Below, piece after piece: positions 45,868-53,242 of a DNA stretch of 64,000 nucleotides. Made by a program: the position numbers and the translations under genes. Source of the stretch: Alteribacillus sp041949975 (lineage in GTDB: Bacteria > Bacillota > Bacilli > Bacillales > Marinococcaceae); contig NZ_JBHFQG010000007.1 in NCBI RefSeq assembly GCF_041949975.1, forward strand, positions 93,757 through 157,756, given 5' to 3'. The first letter of the stretch is position 1. The number at the start of each line of letters is the position of its first letter. The notes under the pieces were generated by a model. It was given only the letters and a program-made list of their open reading frames with translations, was not told the origin of the DNA and made no database searches.

Positions 45868-46764
45868 ATGGAAACGATACAGACAGCAGCTCCTGCTAAA
45901 CTACAAAAGGGACACAGCCCCTTCAAGCTGGCCATGAAACGATTTATTAAAAATAAACTTGCTATAGCAGGAATTATTATTCTTTTGTTTTTTACATTAA
46001 TTGCAATTTTTGCACCTTTTTTAACCACCCATGATCCTACTAAATCAGATTTGTTAAATGTGATGGCTGAGCCTAATGCTGAAAACTGGCTGGGCACAGA
46101 TAGTTCAGGAAGAGATAATTTTGCGCGGCTTGTTTATGGTTCTCGGGTTACGCTTATCATTGGATTTATGTCAATGATCTGTATCATTGTTGTAGGGGTA
46201 ATTTTAGGATCGCTTGCCGGGTATTATGGCGGCATTGTTGACGGTATTATTATGCGTGCTGCCGATGTTGTTTTAACGCTGCCATTTCTTTTATTTGTTT
46301 TAACTGTTATTGCGATTATTCAAGATATAACCATCACTTTATTTGTTATAGTTATTGCGGCAACTAATTGGCCGAATATCACAAGGATTTTACGAGGCAC
46401 ATTTTTATCATTAAGGGAAAAGGAATTTATTTTAAGCGCACGGTCGGTAGGATGTTCTGATTGGCGTATTATTACTAAACACTTTTTACCAAATGCTATT
46501 GGCCCTATTATAGTGAACGCAACAATTATGATGGCGACCATGATCATTCTTGAATCTGCCCTTAGCTTTGTTGGTTTCGGAATTCCGCAGCCAACCCCTA
46601 CTTGGGGAAATATGGTAAATGAGGCTAGAAGTATGAGGGTGCTGACAGGAGCTCCCGAGGCCTGGGTTCCGCCGGGTATGGCTATATTATTAACTGTGCT
46701 TGCAATTAATTTTATTGGTGACGGCCTTCGTGATGCCTTTGACCCCAAAAGCAGTAAGCGGTAA
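45868..46764 (+). CDS. Peptide ABC transporter permease (OppC/DppC type)
   Basis: 298 aa. A cytoplasmic N-terminus with one helix (the OppC-N domain) precedes five further segments. The WLGTDSSGRDNFARLVYG motif and the coupling region ILSARSVGCSDWRIITKHFL are diagnostic. It is the last gene of the D-F-A-B-C cluster. GGGGGGAAGG site. Confidence 0.94.
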   Translation: METIQTAAPAKLQKGHSPFKLAMKRFIKNKLAIAGIIILLFFTLIAIFAPFLTTHDPTKSDLLNVMAEPNAENWLGTDSSGRDNFARLVYGSRVTLIIGFMSMICIIVVGVILGSLAGYYGGIVDGIIMRAADVVLTLPFLLFVLTVIAIIQDITITLFVIVIAATNWPNITRILRGTFLSLREKEFILSARSVGCSDWRIITKHFLPNAIGPIIVNATIMMATMIILESALSFVGFGIPQPTPTWGNMVNEARSMRVLTGAPEAWVPPGMAILLTVLAINFIGDGLRDAFDPKSSKR

Positions 46765-46977
46765 GGAGTATTACAATCAATGGAGGGAGCTGCCTCTAAT
46801 AGCAAGGAGTGCAGTTCCCTCTATCCTGTATACAGTGTTAAAATGGTGTCAGTATTCTCAGTATGGAAAAACATAAGTGGTCCGCCGTTTCTACAGGATG
46901 ATTTTAATAAAGAAGGCTTTGCCATTAGAAATTTAACCCGATTAGAACATCTATTCAAATTTTTTTTGGAAATATGC

Positions 46978-47006
46978 TTGCTTCGTTTTTAGCTTTGTGC
47001 TAGTAT
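46978..47006 (+). promoter_or_regulatory. tRNA-Ser promoter
   Basis: TTGCTT (46978-46983) and TAGTAT (47001-47006) are separated by 17 bases, with the tRNA 5' end 35 bases downstream. Confidence 0.7.
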
Positions 47007-47040
47007 ATTCTTTGTCAGCAAAAAAATACATATTTCACAC

Positions 47041-47133
47041 GGAGGAGTACCCAAGTCTGGCTGAAGGGAGCGGTCTTGAAAACCGCCAGGGGCTTCACGG
47101 CCCGCGGGGGTTCGAATCCCTCCTCCTCCGCCA
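47041..47133 (+). tRNA. tRNA-Ser (anticodon UGA), element integration target
   Basis: 93-base class II tRNA. The acceptor stem is GGAGGAG/CTCCTCC with discriminator G and an encoded CCA. The anticodon loop is CTTGAAA (anticodon TGA), followed by a long variable arm and a TTCGAAT loop. Its 3' 63 bases are the left attachment repeat of the integrated element, so the mature tRNA is completed by that copy. In B. subtilis a tRNA-Ser also sits downstream of serS. Confidence 0.97.
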
Positions 47134-47137
47134 TATT
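47071..47137 (+). repeat. Left attachment site (attL) of the integrated element
   Basis: From CGGTCTTGAAAACCGCCAGG to the CCATATT after the tRNA, this 67-bp block recurs at 56816-56879 with one substitution and a 3-bp loss. The element lies between the two copies. Confidence 0.88.
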
Positions 47138-47335
47138 ACTTAATCGTTGATTTGACGCTACTTACAGGTTTCATTAACGGTAAGCAATAGCGAGATATGA
47201 GCGAAAAGTGCTAAACGGTTTAGGGCGAAAACAGCTAGCGTACATTGCCCGCAATTAAAAATTCGTTTCGCATTTTGAGCAATCAGTTACCGACATTCAG
47301 CGGCACATTACCGCAATACATATACGATTCAATCC
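47134..47335. other. Left end of the element: candidate integrase arm-type sites
   Basis: Noncoding. TTAACGGTAAGCAA (47174-47187), AGTTACCGACATT (47285-47297) and CACATTACCGCAA (47304-47316) share a CGGTAA core with TTGCGGTAAGGTG (56690-56702) and TTGCGGTAAGCAA (56750-56762) near the right end. Tyrosine integrases of this class bind such short arm repeats; binding here is inferred. Confidence 0.5.
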
Positions 47336-47367
47336 GCCCCTCTAGGCGTAATCTAGGGGGGTTTTTT
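47336..47367 (+). terminator. Terminator between tRNA-Ser and the integrase gene
   Basis: CCCCTCTAG / CTAGGGGGG with a seven-base loop is followed by TTTTTT, ending one base before the integrase GTG. It replaces the tRNA terminator that the insertion displaced, and its 3' arm also holds the integrase ribosome site. Confidence 0.85.
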
Positions 47368-47368
47368 C

Positions 47369-48400
47369 GTGTCTAAATTCCCGGATAAACGAACAGGGCG
47401 CAAGACTATAACCATGCGGCAGCCTGTTGCGAGAAAAAGAGCTGTGCATACGTTAGACGACGCTTTTAAGTTTGTCATGAGCGTTAAGCGAGCGAACAAT
47501 TTGAAGCCGCGGACATTAAAGGACTATGAGGTATACATGGGCTATTTTCGCGAATGGGTAGACGAGAATTACGGCAAAGACCTGCCAGTCGATCAAATCG
47601 ACATTGACCTATTGAGTGAGTACGTCGTTTGGTGTTCGAAAGAAAAAGAGTACTACGGCGGCCACCCATTCAGAGAGCGCATGAACAAAGGTAAACGAGG
47701 CCTATCACCTGTAAGCGTCAATGTACGCATCAGATTGCTTCGGGCGTTCTTTAGGACGTTGTACAAGGAAGGCGTTATAAAAAGCAATCCTACGGCCAAT
47801 CTGTCGCTAATGAGGACGGATGACGACACCGTACAGCCCTTAACGAAAGACGAGATAAAACGGCTACTAAAAGCACCCGATCAGCGTTACTTTGCGCAAT
47901 TCCGGGATTATAACGTTATTACGCTTATGCTGGATACCGGCATGAGGATAAACGAAATATGTTCTCTTAAAGTACATGACGTGGACTTAGCTGCCAAGCG
48001 CATCATACTGCCGGCTGTCTATAACAAAAACTGAAAAAGCCGCGTTATGCCTATATCGAACAAAACGGCTAACCTACTAGCGCAACTGATAGAAGAAACG
48101 CAACTTAATTTCGATACCGAGGCCGTATTTACAACTAATTACGGCGAGCCGGTGAATGAGAAAACGATACAGAAGGTTCTGACAAAATACGCAAAAAAGG
48201 CCGGCATTGAAAAGCGAGTCACGCCGCACGTCCTCCGGCATTGCTTTGCTAAGTTTGCGTCGTTAAACGGTATGGACGTGTTCACTATTCAGCGCATGTT
48301 GGGACACGCGGATATTTCGACCACGCGCAAGTATGTACAAATGACCGATGACGACGTTATAAACCAGCACGATAAACATAGCCCAATTTCGTTCTTATAA
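47369..48400 (+). pseudogene. int: Tyrosine integrase of the element, interrupted by an in-frame TGA
   Basis: Both halves are in one frame. Codons 1-221 carry the N-terminal SAM-like core-binding domain and the first catalytic Arg (DTGMRINEICSL). After TGA at 48032-48034 the frame continues KSRVMPISNKT to the HVLRH, LGHAD and TRKYVQM motifs (His-Arg, His, nucleophile Tyr). Without the stop the protein would be 343 aa with all catalytic residues. The stop falls by the beta-hairpin catalytic Lys and could be one change from CGA or AGA. Start GTG 47369 (AGGGGGG upstream) or ATG 47414. Confidence 0.9.
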
Positions 48401-48410
48401 AAAATAAAAA

Positions 48411-48545
48411 GGAGCGCGTACGAACACACAAAGGAGTCATACACACTCGTTACTAGTCATTTCGAGTATATCGAAAAAAGAGCAAAAAGCAAATTCTGCA
48501 CGTATGCCCTTTTAACCGAATGCATGTTCGTGTTTTAGGCGCTCC
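48411..48545. repeat. Wide inverted repeat upstream of the helix-turn-helix gene
   Basis: GGAGCGC (48411-48417) and ACGAAC (48420-48425) recur inverted as GTTCGT (48526-48531) and GCGCTCC (48539-48545). The 165-base space upstream of the next gene is otherwise noncoding. Confidence 0.45.
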
Positions 48546-48565
48546 AATACCGGGAGTGAATAAAC

Positions 48566-49377
48566 ATGTTAATCAACAAGTTAAGCAACGCCACGCCGGA
48601 AGACTACCGCAAGCTATCACCTTTTAAAACCGTCGATCAGCTTAACGAGGCGATACAAGCGCACCTATACGCCCACAGCCACGAATTGAGTAAGTCAGCC
48701 ATTGCGGTATTTAAGTTAATCAAGAATGACGCGGCCAAGTACAGAGGCGTTGCGTTCATAAAATATGACAATATAGCGGAGGCTTGCAGCGTATCTTATG
48801 CGACTGTTAAACGTGCCATGAGAACGTTAAAGAAATGCGGCATTGTTGACGTTTACCGGACAACGCGTACCAAAGGCGAGGTAAAGGGCGGATATGGACA
48901 TAATGTCATCGTTATAAAGCCGGCTGACCTATCGTCTGACCCGTCGCGGTTAAACCATCGCAAAGAGGCAGAGGATACCGACATACCAAACGATCAGCAG
49001 GCGGAAACAGGCGGGGAAGCTGTACCTAGTGAAGCTGATACCAATAAAGATATTATAAATAATACATCTTGCGATTCGTCTAGCCGCCCATATAGTCGTT
49101 TTAAAAAGGCGATCAGACAGTTTATTGACGCTAAACAACGCACAATAAGCCGGTTATATGGCGGTATCTTGCGCAAACGAAATACTTAAAGCTAGGCGGA
49201 TATGAAGAGGCGGATCTATTAGATACGGCCTGTCGTGCGCTGTCTGTTACGTTCCAGGCGACAAAGAGGCGTAAGATACGGAATATACCGGGATACTATA
49301 ACGGAGTGTTATCGCAAATGTATGACCGTATGTATGAGACGGAAATTATCGGGCTTGCCGGGCTGGAAGCGGAATAG
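48566..49377 (+). pseudogene. Helix-turn-helix replication-type protein, frameshifted near its C-terminus
   Basis: Residues 1-207 are in one frame. A winged helix-turn-helix (KYDNIAEACSVSYATVKRAM, then LKKCGIVDVYRTTR) lies at about residues 70-110. Near 49160 the frame ends in 10 unrelated codons. The -1 frame continues RYLAQTKYLKLGGYEEADLL and IPGYYNGVLSQMYDRMYE to a stop at 49375-49377, so one base seems lost. Similar proteins occur in phage-like and plasmid-like elements of Bacillus, possibly as replication initiators; that role is inferred. The DNA-binding part is intact, so a shortened product might still work. Confidence 0.75.
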
Positions 49378-50008
49378 GTAACGGATTTCCAATTAACTGG
49401 AAAAAACGGCCCAAAATGATACAACATATGTATTTATATTTTTTTTATTATTACGTGGAATAGAATACCGTTACTAACGCTTATAACGACTATACTTACG
49501 TACTATCCGACTATACCGTAATGACCGTCTATACTGCTGTACTATCGGTACTGTACGTACTAGACTAGGCTAGGCGCAAGCTATTGGGGCAGTGTTGAGC
49601 GTTATTATATGGCGGCAGGTAAACGGAAGGCCGGGCGGGGCGGATGAATGGGCGCAAACAATCCGATTTAACCGTTATTGTTGCGTAATAGGCAACGGGT
49701 AGTTAGGCGGTAAGCAGGCGGAGCAGGCCGGTAGGTGAGCGCTGGACAGGGGCGCATAGGTACGTGGGGCAGTCCGTTTACGTCTGCGAGAAGGGGCGCA
49801 CTTAAAGACCGTCCGAAAAAAGCGGGGGTCAGGCTTCGGTCAGTTACGTCATAATATGCACGATTCTATGCAATATTGCGCCGATCACACCGAAAAGGGA
49901 GCGTTGATTTACCGCGGTATACAGCGTGCATAAAATAACCGGCCCTACCCTGCGTATTAATAACGACTGTAACCGTTGATACATAGAGATTATTTGCGGT
50001 GTTGAGAC
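49378..50008. other. Noncoding, candidate replication origin of the element
   Basis: No supportable gene in about 630 bases. An AT-rich block (49424-49450, part of the inverted-repeat copy A) is followed at 49486-49570 by closely spaced copies of CTATAC, ACTATC and ACTGTAC at irregular 9-20-base spacing, like iterons. It lies directly after the helix-turn-helix gene. The rest (49600-50000) is GC-richer, with scattered stops in all frames. Confidence 0.4.
49412..49457 (+). repeat. Long-range inverted repeat, copy A
   Basis: Begins CAAAATGATACAACATATGT and ends with eight T and ATTATTACGTG. It matches the reverse complement of 54957-55002 at 42 of 46 positions (my count), with the mismatches confined to a 7-base middle block. 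Confidence 0.85.
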
Positions 50009-50031
50009 GTAACAAAAGCCAAGAACGTTAC
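50009..50031. promoter_or_regulatory. GTAAC/GTTAC dyad, copy 1
   Basis: GTAACAAAAGCCAAGAACGTTAC with AGAC/ATCT flanks extending the symmetry. It is repeated with small changes 250 bases downstream. Probably a binding site for a dimeric protein. Confidence 0.5.
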
Positions 50032-50258
50032 ATCTTTAATGCGTAAAAATGAATGTTTTATTCATCGAAAAAGAACGCGAACAGGCGGAAAGGTACGGCA
50101 GCCAGCGGGGAAGGCCAAACCCCCCAAAGCCTATACCCGGATATGCGGTGAGATTGCGCTTTACAAAAACCGCGCGGTGAGAATAAACGCAGGGGTCGGA
50201 AATTACCGCCCCGGAAAATTTTTCTTGCACACCCGACCTATTTGCGCTAATATAAAAT

Positions 50259-50283
50259 GTAACAAAACGTAATAGAACGTTAC
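50259..50283. promoter_or_regulatory. GTAAC/GTTAC dyad, copy 2, before the short recombinase gene
   Basis: ATGTAAC-N15-GTTACAT at 50258-50284; shares AACAAAA and AGAACGTTACAT with copy 1. It ends about 10 bases before the ribosome site of the recombinase, so it could be its operator or a recombination core. Confidence 0.5.
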
Positions 50284-50306
50284 ATATTACGCAGGGAGGC
50301 GTTACT

Positions 50307-50855
50307 ATGCCGAATGAAGTGAACGCGATCAAGTCGAAACGTGACCGCAATAAAATGAAGTCCGCATTACATGGCCGGAATAGGTTACTATTTACGGTGG
50401 GCGTATCACTAGGCATGCGTATATCCGATCTATTAACGTTAAAGGTCGGAGATTTACGCGGGAAAGATACGCTCATTATTAACGAAGGAAAGACCGACAA
50501 GAAACGCCGTATCAAATTAAACGCGACTATTCGTAAAGAGGTTGCGCAATTAAAAGGTGTCCGCGATGACGAGTATTTATTTCGTAGCGCAAAAGGTGAT
50601 AATAGGCCGATTAGCCGAGTACAAGCGTACCGTATCCTTAATGCGGCGGCTGAAAGAGCGGGAATTGCCGATAAGATAGGTGGAATAGGTACACACACTT
50701 TGCGGAAGACACACGGCTGGATTCTCCACGAAAACGGCGTTGATATTACACGTATACAGGCGATGCTTAACCATTCCAGCCCTGCTATTACTTTGCAATA
50801 TATCGGCATTACCCAGGACGAAATTGACGACGCATACGAGGCAATAGAAATATGA
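50307..50855 (+). CDS. Short tyrosine recombinase (catalytic domain only)
   Basis: 182 aa, intact. It lacks the N-terminal core-binding domain but keeps the catalytic set: Arg in SLGMRISDLLTL, Lys in NEGKTDKKRRI, HTLRKTHG (His-Arg), the LNHSS histidine and Tyr in TLQYIGI. Such short XerC/D-like proteins occur in Bacillus plasmids and phages. They can resolve dimers, invert DNA or assist excision. GGGAGG site. It lies within the 5.5-kb segment bounded by inverted repeats A and B. It is the only intact recombinase in the element. Confidence 0.88.
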   Translation: MPNEVNAIKSKRDRNKMKSALHGRNRLLFTVGVSLGMRISDLLTLKVGDLRGKDTLIINEGKTDKKRRIKLNATIRKEVAQLKGVRDDEYLFRSAKGDNRPISRVQAYRILNAAAERAGIADKIGGIGTHTLRKTHGWILHENGVDITRIQAMLNHSSPAITLQYIGITQDEIDDAYEAIEI

Positions 50856-50948
50856 TAACGTTAATGGTAAAATGGTTATGCGCTCTCCTTTAACATTAGG
50901 TGCGAGGTCGGAACTTTGCCTAATGTTACAAGGAAGGGCGGGGAGTTT

Positions 50949-51038
50949 ATGGGAGCGTTCGAAGTATTGGTACTCCTTTTTGCGGGCGGTAACTTTCTTT
51001 TAAAATTGATTGATACCGTCTTAAAACTCGATGAATAA
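50949..51038 (+). CDS. Holin-like / type I toxin-like peptide, 29 aa
   Basis: Begins MGAFEVLVLLFAGGNFLLKL and ends in a short charged tail (DTVLKLDE). Size, the N-terminal pattern and a single hydrophobic helix match the small putative holin-like toxins of the TxpA/BsrE group in Bacillus prophages, normally silenced by an antisense RNA. GGGGAG lies before the ATG, and a strong terminator follows the stop by 13 bases. The antisense RNA is not identified. Confidence 0.6.
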   Translation: MGAFEVLVLLFAGGNFLLKLIDTVLKLDE

Positions 51039-51050
51039 CATAATCCTTGA

Positions 51051-51076
51051 AAGACGGGCATAAGCTCGTCTTTTTA
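51051..51076 (+). terminator. Terminator after the 29-aa peptide gene
   Basis: AGACGGGC / GCTCGTCT with a four-base loop is followed by TTTTTATT. Confidence 0.85.
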
Positions 51077-51137
51077 TTGCCCTGAAATGGAAAAATATAG
51101 TATATTAGTAAAAAAGTAACGAATGGGAGAGGATTAT

Positions 51138-51593
51138 ATGGAACTTGATATCGTTCAAAGGTTATCTAATACTGCTAGTTGCTATGATAAGACATTTATA
51201 CAAATAATAGAAAAAGAGTTGAAAGAAAACGAGGAGGAGGTAACAAGTCTAGAATTTAATGAAGACAACAAACATAAAGTGATAGCTATTAAAGATAACA
51301 ATATTCTAATTTTTTCCTATCAAGAAGAAGATAGAGTTCACTCAAGTGTCACTAGACCTATAAGATTAAAAAAACAAATTATTCCTAGAGAAAGAATTGC
51401 TAAAATTGAGATTACTTATAATTATACCCGGTTGTTTAATAATGATGAAGACCGTATTGAGGGAGCTTATTTAACTCTTAAGGATGGTTGTGAAATTTCG
51501 ATAAACCCGATAAATGATGGTTTTTCTTCTGAGTTTCAAAAATACTGGAAAAATGATTTAATAAAATTTATAGACAAACTACAAAAAGGATAG
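51138..51593 (+). CDS. Hypothetical protein, 151 aa, AT-rich
   Basis: Starts at ATG 51138, five bases after GGAGAGG; a likely promoter (TTGCCC, 18 bases, TATATT) lies upstream. The protein begins MELDIVQRLSNTASCYDKTF. It has alternating charged strands and helices with no signal or membrane segment, and the mid-part (IIPRERIAKIEITYNYTRLF) looks like a beta-rich small domain. I do not recognise the family. Base composition is markedly more AT-rich than its neighbours, suggesting separate acquisition. It could be cargo. Confidence 0.7.
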   Translation: MELDIVQRLSNTASCYDKTFIQIIEKELKENEEEVTSLEFNEDNKHKVIAIKDNNILIFSYQEEDRVHSSVTRPIRLKKQIIPRERIAKIEITYNYTRLFNNDEDRIEGAYLTLKDGCEISINPINDGFSSEFQKYWKNDLIKFIDKLQKG

Positions 51594-51638
51594 TATTAGG
51601 CAGTATGTACTGTTCATCTTAACTAAATAAAATTAAAT

Positions 51639-51671
51639 AACGAGGTAGCAACTTTTTGGTCTACCTCGTTA
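51639..51671 (-). terminator. Terminator between convergent genes
   Basis: AACGAGGTAG / CTACCTCGTT overlaps the XRE gene stop. On the minus strand it is followed by an AT-rich T-containing tract; it may also stop plus-strand transcription. Confidence 0.7.
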
Positions 51672-52010
51672 CTCTGTCTCTATATCAAACGGATTAGACG
51701 GCCCCATTATTTCGCTTTCTACTTCAAACGTTATTAGTTGCGATATATCCGTTATGTGCATAGCTGCCGCGATCTTTTCAAGCGTAGGAACGTGTATCTT
51801 TTCGACATGACCCCGCGATAGCTGGGAAATAGTCGCCTGTCTCACGCCTGACATTTCCGCGAGTTGTGTTTGTGTCAAATTACGTTCTTTCATACGTTGC
51901 TTTAAATGGATGACGAGGCGCACCGGATCCGGCTCATTGTCCGCCTCTGTTTCCGTGAATAACTCGTCAACGGCCGCCTTTCCTGTTTTTGCTGACTTAT
52001 TTTTTGTCAT
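51669..52010 (-). CDS. XRE-family transcriptional repressor
   Basis: 113 aa. A charged N-terminal 30 residues precedes an HTH_XRE domain (KQRMKERNLTQTQLAEMSG, then RQATISQLSRGH, about residues 40-90). I chose ATG 52008-52010, about 11 bases after AAGGAG. The gene is transcribed away from three operator-like repeats and the following element genes, a lysogeny-repressor arrangement. Intact. Confidence 0.88.
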   Translation of the reverse strand: MTKNKSAKTGKAAVDELFTETEADNEPDPVRLVIHLKQRMKERNLTQTQLAEMSGVRQATISQLSRGHVEKIHVPTLEKIAAAMHITDISQLITFEVESEIMGPSNPFDIETE

Positions 52011-52049
52011 TATTCGAATCACTCCTTGTTTACCTAATGTCAGTATATC

Positions 52050-52211
52050 ATACGCTTAAACGTTTAAGAAAATATTTTTAAAAAGATTAAAGAATATAGT
52101 TGACCAGCCGATATATGTGATGTAAGATGAAATTATACTTTTAAACGTATAAACGAATAAAAGACCGGCAGTTTTATTTTTTACTCTTATTATACTTTTA
52201 GGCGTTTATTA
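52050..52211. promoter_or_regulatory. Three operator-like repeats next to the XRE gene
   Basis: CTTAAACGTTTAAG (perfect palindrome, 52055-52068), TTATACTTTTAAACGTATAAA (52133-52153) and TTATACTTTTAGGCGTTTATTA (52190-52211) share a TATACTTTTARRCGT-type core. The first overlaps the promoter region of the XRE gene; the other two lie toward the rightward genes. Binding by the XRE protein is inferred. Confidence 0.6.
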
Positions 52212-52246
52212 GTATATAGTATAAATAAATGGGGGCGGTCATATCA

Positions 52247-52423
52247 AAGTTACAAATGATTCTACTAATCGCAATATTATAACAGTCATGAAATACGAGG
52301 AGGCGGCCATGCTCGTATTTGCGTTATCAGATTTTGCAAAGACGAGAAGACGATGAGGAAATCTGGGCTATGCTCGACAAGTTTCGTAATCCAATTTTAA
52401 AAGGAAAGGCTGATGTAAAATGA
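52247..52423 (+). pseudogene. Small element gene, probably frameshifted
   Basis: One frame reads HIKVTNDSTNRNIITVMKYE to AAMLV (about 52253-52317). Another reads LRYQILQRREDDEEIWAMLD, then KFRNPILKGKADVK, ending at the TGA that overlaps the next gene's ATG (ATGA). Joined, they make a plausible 60-residue charged protein. The start codon is unclear. The four-base overlap supports a real upstream gene. Confidence 0.4.
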
Positions 52424-52719
52424 GTACCGCAATTGCTACTACTACCACACCTAATTTAATTCCAGAAGAAATCAAACATTTACATGTAGAAAATGATAAG
52501 TACATCGAAATACGGTATTATCCGATTATGAAAGGCGTTCAAGTTCTAACGTACAGCGATAAAGGGGCTCCGCCTGACCAAGCGTCTCTCGAAATAGGAG
52601 ATGCGTCGATCGAATTGGAATATAACGAAGAAATCCGGGACTTAATAGAAAATATCGACACGTTCGAAGCCGTGGAATTATTAGCGTTAATTGAAGCGAA
52701 CCTAGGAGAACAAATATAA
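52420..52719 (+). CDS. Hypothetical acidic protein, 99 aa
   Basis: Begins MSTAIATTTTPNLIPEEIKH. A Thr-rich leader precedes an acidic globular part (EIRYYPIMKGVQVLTYSDKG, then AVELLALIEANLG). No signal or membrane segment. GGAAAGG lies upstream and the start overlaps the preceding stop. Family not recognised. Confidence 0.65.
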   Translation: MSTAIATTTTPNLIPEEIKHLHVENDKYIEIRYYPIMKGVQVLTYSDKGAPPDQASLEIGDASIELEYNEEIRDLIENIDTFEAVELLALIEANLGEQI

Positions 52720-52823
52720 AAGTAGTACGAAATACTCCGATGAAGTTTGCCCGGGCGTACTTGAACGCCGATAAGTCTACGTCTGGGACCGTCACACGGA
52801 CATAAATAACGGGAGGGGATACC

Positions 52824-52964
52824 GTGACGATTAACAAAATACGTCGAATATTGTATGAGATTTCTCGGATATTAGGCGATGTAAACGCGGTCAAACGCGG
52901 CACCGTAGGTAAGAGGATCACAAGAAGAGGAGCCGGTAAAGTTACCGGACGGTTGTTTAAATAA
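52824..52964 (+). CDS. Small, very basic hypothetical protein, 46 aa
   Basis: A GTG start follows GGGAGGGG. The protein reads MTINKIRRILYEISRILGDV, then NAVKRGTVGKRITRRGAGKV, ending TGRLFK. Its pI must be very high. Similar short Arg/Gly/Lys-rich proteins with a NAVKRG-like motif occur in Bacillus plasmids and phages (recollection); the role is unknown and might be nucleic-acid binding. Confidence 0.65.
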   Translation: MTINKIRRILYEISRILGDVNAVKRGTVGKRITRRGAGKVTGRLFK

Positions 52965-53242
52965 AACCGAAAAAATTTTTGGAATAAATTTACGCAAAAA
53001 TGTCCTTTTTTACGAAGCAATTTCTATATTAAGAAGTAGAGGGAATTTTTTCAGATCAGCCCCCTAATTTTTTTGCGTTAGAAAACGTTATACAAAGTAT
53101 AGGATTGAAATTTGCCGTGCGAAATGGACAAGTATATACGCATAGTAGAATAGTAGGAAATTTCGTTACTGCCCATGCCATTTTTGAAAAATCGGTGTAT
53201 ATGATATTGGGGACTTTTTTAACCAAACGGGGAGGCGATCAC
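52965..53242. other. Gap before the DUF3102 gene
   Basis: About 280 bases, AT-rich. A plus-strand open frame from 53105 runs into the DUF3102 start region but has no ribosome site of its own. I see no supportable gene. Confidence 0.4.

Noticed and set aside
47990..48060. Programmed stop-codon readthrough or selenocysteine at the integrase TGA
   Set aside because: No selenocysteine-like hairpin or readthrough context was seen, and neighbouring genes carry plain frameshifts, so simple decay (or a sequencing error) is the better explanation.
50036..50809. A 257-codon open frame on the minus strand
   Set aside because: It is antisense to the short tyrosine recombinase (50307-50855), which has catalytic motifs and a ribosome site; the minus frame has neither.
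53105..53242. An open frame leading into the DUF3102 start
   Set aside because: It is in phase with the DUF3102 ATG but has no ribosome site or recognisable sequence, while ATG 53243 has GGGGAGGCG.
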